A stretch of DNA of 64,000 nt, from positions 434,001-498,000 of the forward strand of contig JBDVXK010000012.1 of assembly GCA_039964455.1 (NCBI GenBank). The letters are read 5' to 3'. The position numbers and the translations under genes were made by a program. The notes under the pieces are model-generated. The model saw only the letters and a program-made list of their open reading frames with translations. It was not told the origin of the DNA and did not search any database. Positions 24,133 through 31,644 of the stretch are shown here, piece after piece. The first letter of the stretch is position 1. Each line of letters begins with the position of its first letter. Source of the DNA: CALJFL01 sp039964455. Lineage in GTDB: Bacteria > Pseudomonadota > Gammaproteobacteria > Pseudomonadales > Halieaceae.

Positions 24133-26074
24133 TTATGAACAGCCCCTCCAATAGGTGAACTTGCTGTCTTCGAGCATCCGTCGCCAACCAAGCTGAGACA
24201 TTGTCATACATTCCACCAACATTGTTAGATAACATATTCTCCTGAATCATATGGTAGTGAATTACAGGCCATTGAGGGTACAAGCGCGCCAATTTTGATA
24301 AAACGGCTGATCGAGCGGCCCTGTCGCCGATGCCAGCAAGGTATTTGTATTGCGCGAGTAAGAGCTTACGATCATTCGGATACTTATCGATTAAATTTCC
24401 AAGAATCTGCCGAAGATCAGTTTTGGCCGTTTCACCGCAAGTCCCAGCTATAGCGCAATCGACCAAAACCGAAAGTGCTGCATAATCAGAGCTTGCCAAC
24501 GCACGCTTACCTACGATACGTTCAAGCTCCTCTAACCAATCATAGGCACCTTTATATCCTGGAAAATATCGTGCTTCAATTTGTTGGAGCATAACCAGAG
24601 CAGCGATATCGGCTTTATCGAGCTTATACATACTTATTAAGTGACTCCTCATTGAGCCTGCCAACGCCTCGCCCTCTAGGTCGCCCAAAGTTCCATTAGC
24701 CACTTTACGAAAGTATTCATTTTGCAAAGCCACGGCATAAAAAAAATGCGACCTCGGTGATTGCGGGTGCTGCTTAACACTTGCTTGACCTAGGATTAGC
24801 TCATCCGACCAGGTCACTGCGCGTACGGCCAAGAGACAAAAGAAAGTTACGATTACTATAGCCGCTGGGACATATTTGAGCCTGCCTCCAATAAACCGGC
24901 CAGTAGTAACCAAAATTGCAGCCGCCGGAATGACGAGGGCAATGCTCGGCAAGTAGTTCCGGTGCTCATAGACCATCTCGAGCGCGATTACACCCGATTC
25001 CATAGAGTGCGCCACCAAATAAAAAAGTAAGGCGTACCAAATTAGACGGTAGCGCTTTCTATATTTAAATACCAAGAACAAACAAACTACCCACGCACAG
25101 ATTGCAGCAAGCGTCGACATTGGATCAACTAGTGAGCGCGAAATAGCTATATCATCATGGTGCAAGCCAAAACTGCGAATATCTGGAAATACAAGCCAAT
25201 ACAGGTAGGTCCATAGCAGACGTGATTGTGTAAAGAGACGTTCTGAGATAGTGAAATCTCGATTATCATACCCAGGCAGGATGTAATCTGGCGAAAAAAA
25301 TAGAATAAACAGCAAGAAGACTATCGGTGCCGTAAAAGCTACCACACCGATTCTCTGTACAAGTCTGGAGGGGCGGCCCGACCACCTTCCTCTGAAAAGG
25401 CATAGCTCTGAAACAGCAATAAGCCAGGGTAATAGGGCTCCATTTTCTTTTGAGAGAATCGCAAGCATAAAAAGTATGGACAACCACAATAATGCGGCCG
25501 ACAGCTCACCAAGCGTCTTATAGCCGGCAACTGACCAACGAGCTCTATAGCGAAAATATACGAGAAGCCCTACCAAAACAAACAGAGTGGATAATTGAGC
25601 CATCCGCTGCACCGAATACATAACGGTTGATATATGCAAAGGGTGCAGTAACCAGATACCGGTAGCTACAACAGCGACAGCTTTTACCGCTCCATCAGAA
25701 ATATCTTTCTGATACGCGGCCAACTGAATTTCGACCGCAAGAAAATAGAGTAAAATCCCATTAATCAAATGAAGTCCAACATTGACCGCTTTCACTTGCG
25801 CAGGATATAGCCCATCGGCGACTGCAAAATTCAATGCAAAAGTAAACATACTAATCGGCCTACGAAGAAGACCCGCATCTGAGCTAAATGAGGCTGTGCG
25901 CCAAGCATCTAATTTGCTGACATCGAAATTTAGATAAGGGTTGAGCGTTAGATTAGTGAGATCATCGAAAAGAAAAGCTCCAGGCAAACCGAAGTAATAG
26001 GCCAGCGCGGTAAGCAAGAGCAGAGCTGTTAAAAAAGCATAATTCACAAATAAGGCAATAGTTTCTATCCTCAC
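24113..26074 (-). CDS. Multi-membrane GT-C-like glycosyltransferase with helical-repeat tail (copy 1)
   Basis: A 653-residue paralogue of the following gene. The parts occur in the same order: acidic first loop GAFLFDDLTN, LHPLHISTVMYSVQRMAQ, LSKENGALLPW, ERLFTQSRLLWTYLYW, PDIRSFGLHHDDI and MVYEHRNYLPSIALV. The C-terminal region (about 430-653) is soluble and helical. It follows pilA on the same strand but is separated by a strong terminator, so it is likely expressed independently or by read-through. The tandem duplication suggests two acceptors or two sugars added in sequence. Family assignment is from motif reading; an O-antigen ligase-like role remains possible. Confidence 0.72.
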   Translation of the reverse strand: MRIETIALFVNYAFLTALLLLTALAYYFGLPGAFLFDDLTNLTLNPYLNFDVSKLDAWRTASFSSDAGLLRRPISMFTFALNFAVADGLYPAQVKAVNVGLHLINGILLYFLAVEIQLAAYQKDISDGAVKAVAVVATGIWLLHPLHISTVMYSVQRMAQLSTLFVLVGLLVYFRYRARWSVAGYKTLGELSAALLWLSILFMLAILSKENGALLPWLIAVSELCLFRGRWSGRPSRLVQRIGVVAFTAPIVFLLFILFFSPDYILPGYDNRDFTISERLFTQSRLLWTYLYWLVFPDIRSFGLHHDDIAISRSLVDPMSTLAAICAWVVCLFLVFKYRKRYRLIWYALLFYLVAHSMESGVIALEMVYEHRNYLPSIALVIPAAAILVTTGRFIGGRLKYVPAAIVIVTFFCLLAVRAVTWSDELILGQASVKQHPQSPRSHFFYAVALQNEYFRKVANGTLGDLEGEALAGSMRSHLISMYKLDKADIAALVMLQQIEARYFPGYKGAYDWLEELERIVGKRALASSDYAALSVLVDCAIAGTCGETAKTDLRQILGNLIDKYPNDRKLLLAQYKYLAGIGDRAARSAVLSKLARLYPQWPVIHYHMIQENMLSNNVGGMYDNVSAWLATDARRQQVHLLEGLFINAEQSR

Positions 26075-26125
26075 GACGGATGATACCGCGTGGCCAGAGA
26101 AGTTATCGTATGCAACCTGTTACAC

Positions 26126-26153
26126 AAACAAAAAGCCCAGCTGAAAGCTGGGC
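26126..26153 (-). terminator. Intrinsic terminator of pilA
   Basis: On the minus strand, a perfect 8-bp stem (GCCCAGCT / AGCTGGGC, 3-nt loop) is followed by TTTTTGTTTGT. It lies 28 bases after the pilA stop and should isolate the abundant pilin message from the glycosyltransferase genes downstream. Confidence 0.9.
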
Positions 26154-26181
26154 ATATTGGTAAACCAAAAGACTTGGTTAT

Positions 26182-26652
26182 CTAGATCCCACTGCGACAA
26201 GACGCTGGCAAATATCTCGGCTCGACTCCATTAGTGCCTGCTGGCTTACACACCCACGTTATCGTGCCATCAGACGCATCGGGAATCCCCGAGAGCACAA
26301 AGTCTGTGTCTGTACCACCACCAGGGATAATTGCCGTCTCGACTGTCGCTGTAAGCAATGGCTCACCCGAGGCAGACGAGTACACGATTTCCAAAATAAT
26401 ATCACTCGCACCATATGTCCGCTTAATCGCGGCTTCATCCTGATTAACAGGCAACCGGTTATTGGCCGAATAGAACTCTGTAACCGACGTCTTCCCCTCT
26501 GCCAGTGCAGCCAATGGCTCCGACATTTTCGAACGCACCACATAGTCCTGATAGGCTGGCAATGCGATTGCGGCCAGAATACCAACGATCGCAATTACGA
26601 TCATCAGTTCGATCAACGTAAAACCTTTTTGACCCATCTTATCTATCTTCAT
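26182..26652 (-). CDS. pilA: Type IV major pilin PilA
   Basis: A 156-residue type IVa prepilin. A 10-residue leader ending in KG is followed by FTLIELMIVIAIVGILAA, the PilD cleavage and N-methylation site with Glu at mature position 5, then ALPAYQDYVVRSKMSE. Mature length is about 146. The C-terminal disulfide loop is bounded by the Cys of TWVCKP and the Cys of LPASCRSGI. I use the ATG at 26652 because AAAGGAGAT lies about 8 nt upstream; the frame reaches further only into the leader RNA. A sigma-54 promoter precedes it and a terminator follows it. Several Ser and Thr residues in the mature part could carry glycans, which is not provable here. Confidence 0.96.
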   Translation of the reverse strand: MKIDKMGQKGFTLIELMIVIAIVGILAAIALPAYQDYVVRSKMSEPLAALAEGKTSVTEFYSANNRLPVNQDEAAIKRTYGASDIILEIVYSSASGEPLLTATVETAIIPGGGTDTDFVLSGIPDASDGTITWVCKPAGTNGVEPRYLPASCRSGI

Positions 26653-26696
26653 TGGAAGATCTCCTTTAACACATGATTTAAACACCAACTAACAGT

Positions 26697-26714
26697 TAGC
26701 ACTTTTCATGCCAG
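26697..26714 (-). promoter_or_regulatory. Sigma-54 (RpoN) promoter of pilA
   Basis: On the minus strand the sequence reads CTGGCATGAAAAGTGCTA. It has the invariant GG and GC exactly 10 bases apart (-24 TGGCAT, -12 GTGCTA; consensus TGGCAC-N5-TTGCW). Transcription would start near 26687, about 35 bases before the ATG. This agrees with the RpoN and PilS-PilR control of pilA known in Pseudomonas. Confidence 0.8.
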
Positions 26715-26861
26715 AGTAGCCTAGAACTATAAAAAAACTAAATGCCTCATATTTTCAATAGGTTAGCACTAACGAATCAACGTAATGCCACCACAATACT
26801 TTTCAAAAACAATCTGCTGAAATCGACTTAGCCCAGCCCATCTCATTAAAGTGACCCTTTC

Positions 26862-26876
26862 TGTCACATTTTGTCA
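26862..26876. promoter_or_regulatory. Possible PilR-type upstream activator site
   Basis: Two TGTCA pentamers begin exactly 10 bases apart (26862 and 26872), with an opposed GTGAC at 26851. TGTC-containing repeats are reported PilR sites in Pseudomonas. Here they lie about 150-165 bases upstream of the sigma-54 promoter, a suitable distance for an enhancer. Assignment to PilR is inference. Confidence 0.4.
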
Positions 26877-26979
26877 TTTTATCCTTAGCCCTAAAGAGTC
26901 TGACCGAATTAAAGCAAAGACGCCCTCCGGGACGCGGACTGAATTTAGAAGCCATTGCCCTTGGATACCCTTACCACAG

Positions 26980-26994
26980 GGGTGACTATCACCC
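26980..26994. repeat. Inverted repeat upstream of pilB
   Basis: GGGTGA, a 3-nt spacer and TCACCC form a perfect 6-bp inverted repeat about 120 bases before pilB. It could be an operator or a small hairpin; nothing else supports a role. Confidence 0.35.
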
Positions 26995-27113
26995 TAAATA
27001 ACTTACAATCCGCCTTATAAGTAGATGCTTTGGACTATTAGCAAAAACGGAGGCTGGGTATACTATGGCGACTATGCGCCGCTGGGATTAAATTTTACAT
27101 AGGGATATATATT

Positions 27114-28835
27114 ATGAATGACAGGCCTACAGGGCAACTAAGTGGTCTGGCAGGTAGGCTAGTGGCAGAGGGACTAATCACCCCGGATCAAGGCTCACAA
27201 GCGCAGGATATCTCATCTCGGGACAAAGCCTCTCTGGCGTCTGTGCTTGTGGGGCAAATGAATATCGACGGTAATGGCATTGCCTCGATTGCATCAAAAG
27301 AGTTTGGGGTGCCACTATTTGATATATCTAGTTTTAGCAAAACCGTTATTCCTGAGGGCTTGGTAGAACCGGACCTCGTAACCAAGCACCATGCGATCCC
27401 CATATTTCGTCGTGGCAATCGTCTATATATCGCGGTATCTGACCCGACCAACCTCGCCGCACTGGATGAGATGAAGTTCCACACAGGCATTAACACCGAT
27501 GCGATCCTTGTCGAGGAAACCGCACTTGCCAAACTGATCTCCGAGTGGACTGAAGCACAGGACAGTCTGGAGGACGGGCTCGAGGGTCTAGATTCAGGGG
27601 ACTTCGATGATCTGGAAATTCAGTCCGGCGAAGAAGGGGATCAACAAGAAGATGGCGCCGAAGGCATCGATGAGACACCGGTAGTTCGCTTCGTCAACAA
27701 GGTACTAATCGATGCGATCAAGCAGGGCGCATCCGACATCCATTTCGAACCTTATGAAAAAGACTATCGTGTGAGATTCCGAACAGACGGCATACTCCGC
27801 GAAATGGTTAAGCCGCCCAAGACTCTGTCCGCAAGGCTTGCTGCACGCCTAAAAGTCATGTCACAAATGGATATATCGGAGCGCCGAATCCCTCAAGACG
27901 GCCGGATTCAGATGAAACTGTCTCGGAATCGTGCAATCGATTTTCGAGTCAATACGCTACCAACTCTCTTCGGCGAAAAGATAGTCCTGCGTATTCTTGA
28001 CCCCTCCAGCGCCCAAATGGGTATCGATGCACTCGGCTATGAGGAAGAACAGAAAGAACTGTATATGAAAGCCCTGAGTCAACCGCAGGGCATGATTCTG
28101 GTGACAGGCCCCACGGGTTCAGGTAAGACAGTTTCGCTCTACACTGGCATCAATATCCTCAACGAACCTGAACGCAATATCTCGACCGCGGAAGATCCCG
28201 TAGAAATCAATATGGCCGGGATTAACCAGGTACACGTGAACCCCAAAGTGGGGCTTAATTTCGCCGAGGCGCTGCGCTCGTTCCTGCGACAGGATCCCGA
28301 CATAATCATGGTGGGCGAGATACGGGACCTTGAAACCGCAGAGATTGCCATTAAGGCAGCACAAACTGGCCACCTGGTGCTTTCGACACTGCACACAAAC
28401 AGTGCCGCTGAAACGGTCACCCGCATGCTTAACATGGGCGTTCCTGCGTTCAACCTTGCCACCTCAGTAAGCCTCATTATTGCCCAGCGGTTGGCAAGAA
28501 GACTTTGCAAGGAATGCTCCGTACCTGCAGACGATATCCCTAGAGAAGCGCTATTACAGCTCGGATTTAGTGAAGAAATGCTCGAAAACGCCACTATTAT
28601 GAAGCCGGTAGGTTGCGCGAATTGCACAGATGGGTATAAAGGAAGAGTAGGTGTGTATGAGGTGGTGAAAATCACTCCTGAAATCGCACGCTTGATCATG
28701 GAAGAGGGAGATGCCATCCAGTTGCAGGCGATGGCCAAAGAGCAAGGTTTTCACGACCTAAGGCAGTCAGCCTTAATGAAAGCGGCTCAGGGGCTGACAA
28801 GTCTGGAAGAGATAAACAGGATTACCACCGACTAG
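27114..28835 (+). CDS. pilB: Type IV pilus assembly ATPase PilB
   Basis: A 573-residue hexameric ATPase that powers pilus extension at the cytoplasmic face. The N-terminal MshEN-like domain (about 1-150) is followed by the secretion ATPase domain: Walker A GPTGSGKTVSLYTG, Asp-box region TAEDPVEI, Walker B SFLRQDPDIIMVGEIRD and His-box TGHLVLSTLHTN. A tetracysteine zinc region (CKEC ... CANC) precedes GRVGVYEVV. An acidic insert with many Glu and Asp residues lies at about 150-185. AGGGA lies before the ATG. It heads pilB-pilC-pilD-coaE. Confidence 0.97.
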   Translation: MNDRPTGQLSGLAGRLVAEGLITPDQGSQAQDISSRDKASLASVLVGQMNIDGNGIASIASKEFGVPLFDISSFSKTVIPEGLVEPDLVTKHHAIPIFRRGNRLYIAVSDPTNLAALDEMKFHTGINTDAILVEETALAKLISEWTEAQDSLEDGLEGLDSGDFDDLEIQSGEEGDQQEDGAEGIDETPVVRFVNKVLIDAIKQGASDIHFEPYEKDYRVRFRTDGILREMVKPPKTLSARLAARLKVMSQMDISERRIPQDGRIQMKLSRNRAIDFRVNTLPTLFGEKIVLRILDPSSAQMGIDALGYEEEQKELYMKALSQPQGMILVTGPTGSGKTVSLYTGINILNEPERNISTAEDPVEINMAGINQVHVNPKVGLNFAEALRSFLRQDPDIIMVGEIRDLETAEIAIKAAQTGHLVLSTLHTNSAAETVTRMLNMGVPAFNLATSVSLIIAQRLARRLCKECSVPADDIPREALLQLGFSEEMLENATIMKPVGCANCTDGYKGRVGVYEVVKITPEIARLIMEEGDAIQLQAMAKEQGFHDLRQSALMKAAQGLTSLEEINRITTD

Positions 28836-28874
28836 GGGCATAAGGGTTAGAAGGACATCGGGGCGGATAGAATA

Positions 28875-30095
28875 ATGGCAACCACGGCAATAAAAGGCGA
28901 CATCTTTACCTGGACAGGGAAGGATAAGAACGGCCGCGACTCCAAGGGGGAGATTACTGCAGCCAGTTCCTCAATGGCTAAGGCACAACTGCGACGTCAG
29001 GGAATCAAAGCAAAGTCTGTAAGGAAAAAGGCCAAACCCCTCTTCGGCGGCAAAGGCAAGCCGATCAAAGCTGCGGATATCGCAATATTTACTCGCCAGC
29101 TTGCTACTATGATGAAAGCGGGTGTTCCACTAGTTCAGAGCTTTGATATTGTCGCGGATGGTATCGAAAAGGAGTCGATGCGCGAGCTGGTGGTTAGTAT
29201 CAAGAATGATGTGGCCTCGGGTAGTGGTCTCGCACCCTCATTGGCAAAACACCCCAGGCATTTTGACGATCTTTTCTGTAGTTTGATCGCTTCCGGTGAG
29301 TCATCAGGTACGCTCGAGGTAATGCTGGATCGAGTGGCTACTTACAAAGAAAAAACTGAGCAGCTCAAGGCCAAGATTCGCAAAGCTATGACTTACCCCT
29401 CTGCCGTGATCGCGGTTGCGATCGTTGTGACCGCAATTCTACTCATCAAAGTTGTGCCCACATTTGCAGTGACGTTCAAAAACTTCGGCTCCGATCTGCC
29501 AGCATTTACGCTTTTCGTGGTTAGTATTTCAGAGTTCGTTCAGGAGTGGTGGTTCATAATCTTAATGGGGCTGGTAGCAACCTTCTTTGCCTTTAGAGAG
29601 ATCAAGCTTCGTTCTGTGCGGTTTTCCGAGTGGCTCGATATGATTGCCTTAAAGGCGCCTATCGTGGGTAACATTGTCCACGACGCCGTCGTTGCGCGAT
29701 TTTCCCGAACCCTCGCGACCACCTTCGCAGCAGGCGTGCCATTGGTAGAAGCACTGGAATCCACCGCTGGCGCTGCCGGCAACTCGGTTTACTCCAAAGG
29801 CATCCTACAGATCCGCGACGATGTCACCACAGGTAACACCCTCTACCAATCAGTAAAATCCACTGGCCTCTTCCCCAACATGCTCCTCCAGATGATCTCT
29901 ATCGGCGAAGAATCCGGCGCCCTGGATGAGATGCTAGACAACGTGGCAAACCACTACGAGGAGGCAGTCGATAACGCAGTAGACAGCCTCAGCTCACTCA
30001 TGGAGCCATTGATCATGTCCATACTGGGCGTGCTTGTGGGCGGACTGATGATCGCGATGTACTTGCCGATCTTCATGCTCGGGTCTGTGATCTGA
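28875..30095 (+). CDS. pilC: Type IV pilus inner membrane platform protein PilC
   Basis: A 406-residue polytopic GspF-family protein. It carries two tandem GspF repeats (about 70-195 and 275-400) with TRQLATMMKAGVPLVQSF and SRTLATTFAAGVPLVEALE, and three membrane helices near 170-195, 215-240 and 375-400. It links the PilB motor to the pilin pool. It begins 39 bases after pilB and has the usual family length. Confidence 0.96.
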   Translation: MATTAIKGDIFTWTGKDKNGRDSKGEITAASSSMAKAQLRRQGIKAKSVRKKAKPLFGGKGKPIKAADIAIFTRQLATMMKAGVPLVQSFDIVADGIEKESMRELVVSIKNDVASGSGLAPSLAKHPRHFDDLFCSLIASGESSGTLEVMLDRVATYKEKTEQLKAKIRKAMTYPSAVIAVAIVVTAILLIKVVPTFAVTFKNFGSDLPAFTLFVVSISEFVQEWWFIILMGLVATFFAFREIKLRSVRFSEWLDMIALKAPIVGNIVHDAVVARFSRTLATTFAAGVPLVEALESTAGAAGNSVYSKGILQIRDDVTTGNTLYQSVKSTGLFPNMLLQMISIGEESGALDEMLDNVANHYEEAVDNAVDSLSSLMEPLIMSILGVLVGGLMIAMYLPIFMLGSVI

Positions 30096-30129
30096 TCCAA
30101 AACATTTCTTTTCCGGGAACTCGCGGCTA

Positions 30130-30996
30130 ATGCTGGCAATTTTCGAGCAGGAGCCCTGGTTCCTTTACGCCTGCATTTTGCCACTGGGGCTGGTGGTCGG
30201 CAGCTTCCTCAACGTGGTTATATACCGTTTACCATTGATGATGGAATCCCAGTGGCGCAGAGACTGCTGCGAACTGCTGGAAGTCGACAAAGACAAGGAA
30301 GACACGCCACTCACACTGGCAACTCCAAACTCTCACTGCCCGCAGTGCAAGGCACCAGTAAAACCCTGGCAGAACATTCCCATAATCAGCTACCTCCTGC
30401 TACGCGGGAAATGCGGCACTTGTGCCGCGCCCATCTCCATCCGTTACCCAATAATTGAGGCCATCAGCGGCATCCTGATCGTTGCGGTGGGATATCACTT
30501 TGGGCATTCCTGGCAACTGGTGGGCGCCATGCTACTGACCTGGGCGCTAATTTCACTCACAATGATCGACTTCGATCACCAGTTACTCCCAGACAGCATC
30601 ACCCTGCCCCTTCTCTGGCTGGGATTAGCCTTCAATATCACTGGCACCTTCGTCAGCCTTCAGGACGCCGTGCTGGGTGCTATTTTTGGCTACCTAATTC
30701 TGTGGAGCGTCTATTGGCTGTTCAAGCTCCTCACCGGTAAGGAGGGCATGGGCTATGGTGACTTCAAATTGCTCGCTGCTCTTGGCGCCTGGATGGGCTG
30801 GCAGGTCCTGCCTGTCATTATCCTCATGTCATCTCTGGTCGGCGCGGTCGTCGGCATCACACTAATGATCGTCAAACGCCGCGGGAAAGAGATACCTATC
30901 CCCTTCGGACCTTATTTGGCTGCGGCTGGGTGGATTAGTCTTATCTGGGGCGAGAAGCTGCTGGATACCTACCTGGGGGCCAGCGGTATTAATTGA
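30130..30996 (+). CDS. pilD: Prepilin peptidase / N-methyltransferase PilD
   Basis: A 288-residue inner membrane aspartyl protease that removes prepilin leaders and methylates the new N-terminus. It has the two CxxC pairs of the bifunctional class (CPQCKAP and CGTCAAP) and the catalytic Asp segments DFDHQLLPD and GYGDFKLLAALGAW. About eight membrane helices are seen. Its stop shares a base with the coaE start (TGATG), which couples the two. Confidence 0.96.
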   Translation: MLAIFEQEPWFLYACILPLGLVVGSFLNVVIYRLPLMMESQWRRDCCELLEVDKDKEDTPLTLATPNSHCPQCKAPVKPWQNIPIISYLLLRGKCGTCAAPISIRYPIIEAISGILIVAVGYHFGHSWQLVGAMLLTWALISLTMIDFDHQLLPDSITLPLLWLGLAFNITGTFVSLQDAVLGAIFGYLILWSVYWLFKLLTGKEGMGYGDFKLLAALGAWMGWQVLPVIILMSSLVGAVVGITLMIVKRRGKEIPIPFGPYLAAAGWISLIWGEKLLDTYLGASGIN

Positions 30997-31595
30997 TGGC
31001 ACTGGTCATTGGAATCACTGGCGGGATAGGCAGCGGCAAGTCCGCGGTTACCGATCGTTTTGAGAACCACGGCATTACCGTTGTGGATGCAGATAAGGCT
31101 GCTCGAGTGATTGTGGAGCCTGGTCGTCCAGCCCTACGATCAATTGCCAACCACTTTGGCGAGGACATCCTGCTCCCGGACGGAGGGTTGGACCGTGCGG
31201 CGCTGCGCACCAAAGTATTTGCCGATGAGACTGAGCGCCACTGGCTGGAACAGCTAACGCATCCATTGATCGGACAGGAAATTTTCGATCAACTCTCAGC
31301 GGCGACCTCGGAATACACAATATTGAGCTCGCCTCTATTGCTGGAAACAACGCAGAAGTCGCTTACGGATCTTGTCGTGGTGGTAGATGTGCCTGAAGAA
31401 GTGCAGCTGGAAAGGACTATGGCCAGGGATGATAACGACGAAGCTCAGGTAAAACGTATTATGGCGGCGCAGATGCCTCGGTCAGAGCGCCTCAGAAAAG
31501 CTGACTTCGTGATAGATAATTCTGGCTCAATTATCAGCCTGGACGACCAAGTAAAGAAATTGCATCGCAAATTTTTAGGTAGGACAACAAGTTAG
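30996..31595 (+). CDS. coaE: Dephospho-CoA kinase
   Basis: Phosphorylates dephospho-CoA, the last step of coenzyme A synthesis. The 199-residue protein has the P-loop GITGGIGSGKSAV, the DADKAAR segment and LLLETTQKSL. I take the ATG at 30996, overlapping the pilD stop; the frame contains one earlier TTG codon. It is in the usual place after pilD, but yacG and zapD, which often follow in relatives, are not found here. Instead a membrane glycosyltransferase-like gene lies convergent. Confidence 0.95.
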   Translation: MALVIGITGGIGSGKSAVTDRFENHGITVVDADKAARVIVEPGRPALRSIANHFGEDILLPDGGLDRAALRTKVFADETERHWLEQLTHPLIGQEIFDQLSAATSEYTILSSPLLLETTQKSLTDLVVVVDVPEEVQLERTMARDDNDEAQVKRIMAAQMPRSERLRKADFVIDNSGSIISLDDQVKKLHRKFLGRTTS

Positions 31596-31644
31596 CGATG
31601 CGACGGCTCGCCCTATGATTTTAAATTAAGAAAAACCTTCCTCG

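Larger units (their letters stand above)
26653..27113. other. Divergent pilA-pilB regulatory interval
   Basis: This AT-rich stretch of about 460 bases separates pilA (minus) from pilB (plus). It holds the sigma-54 promoter of pilA, a TGTCA direct repeat and a GGGTGA/TCACCC inverted repeat, described separately. Upstream of pilB there is a TATACT at 27059-27064, but no well-spaced -35 box, so the pilB promoter remains unresolved. No open frame with coding character is present. Confidence 0.6.
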
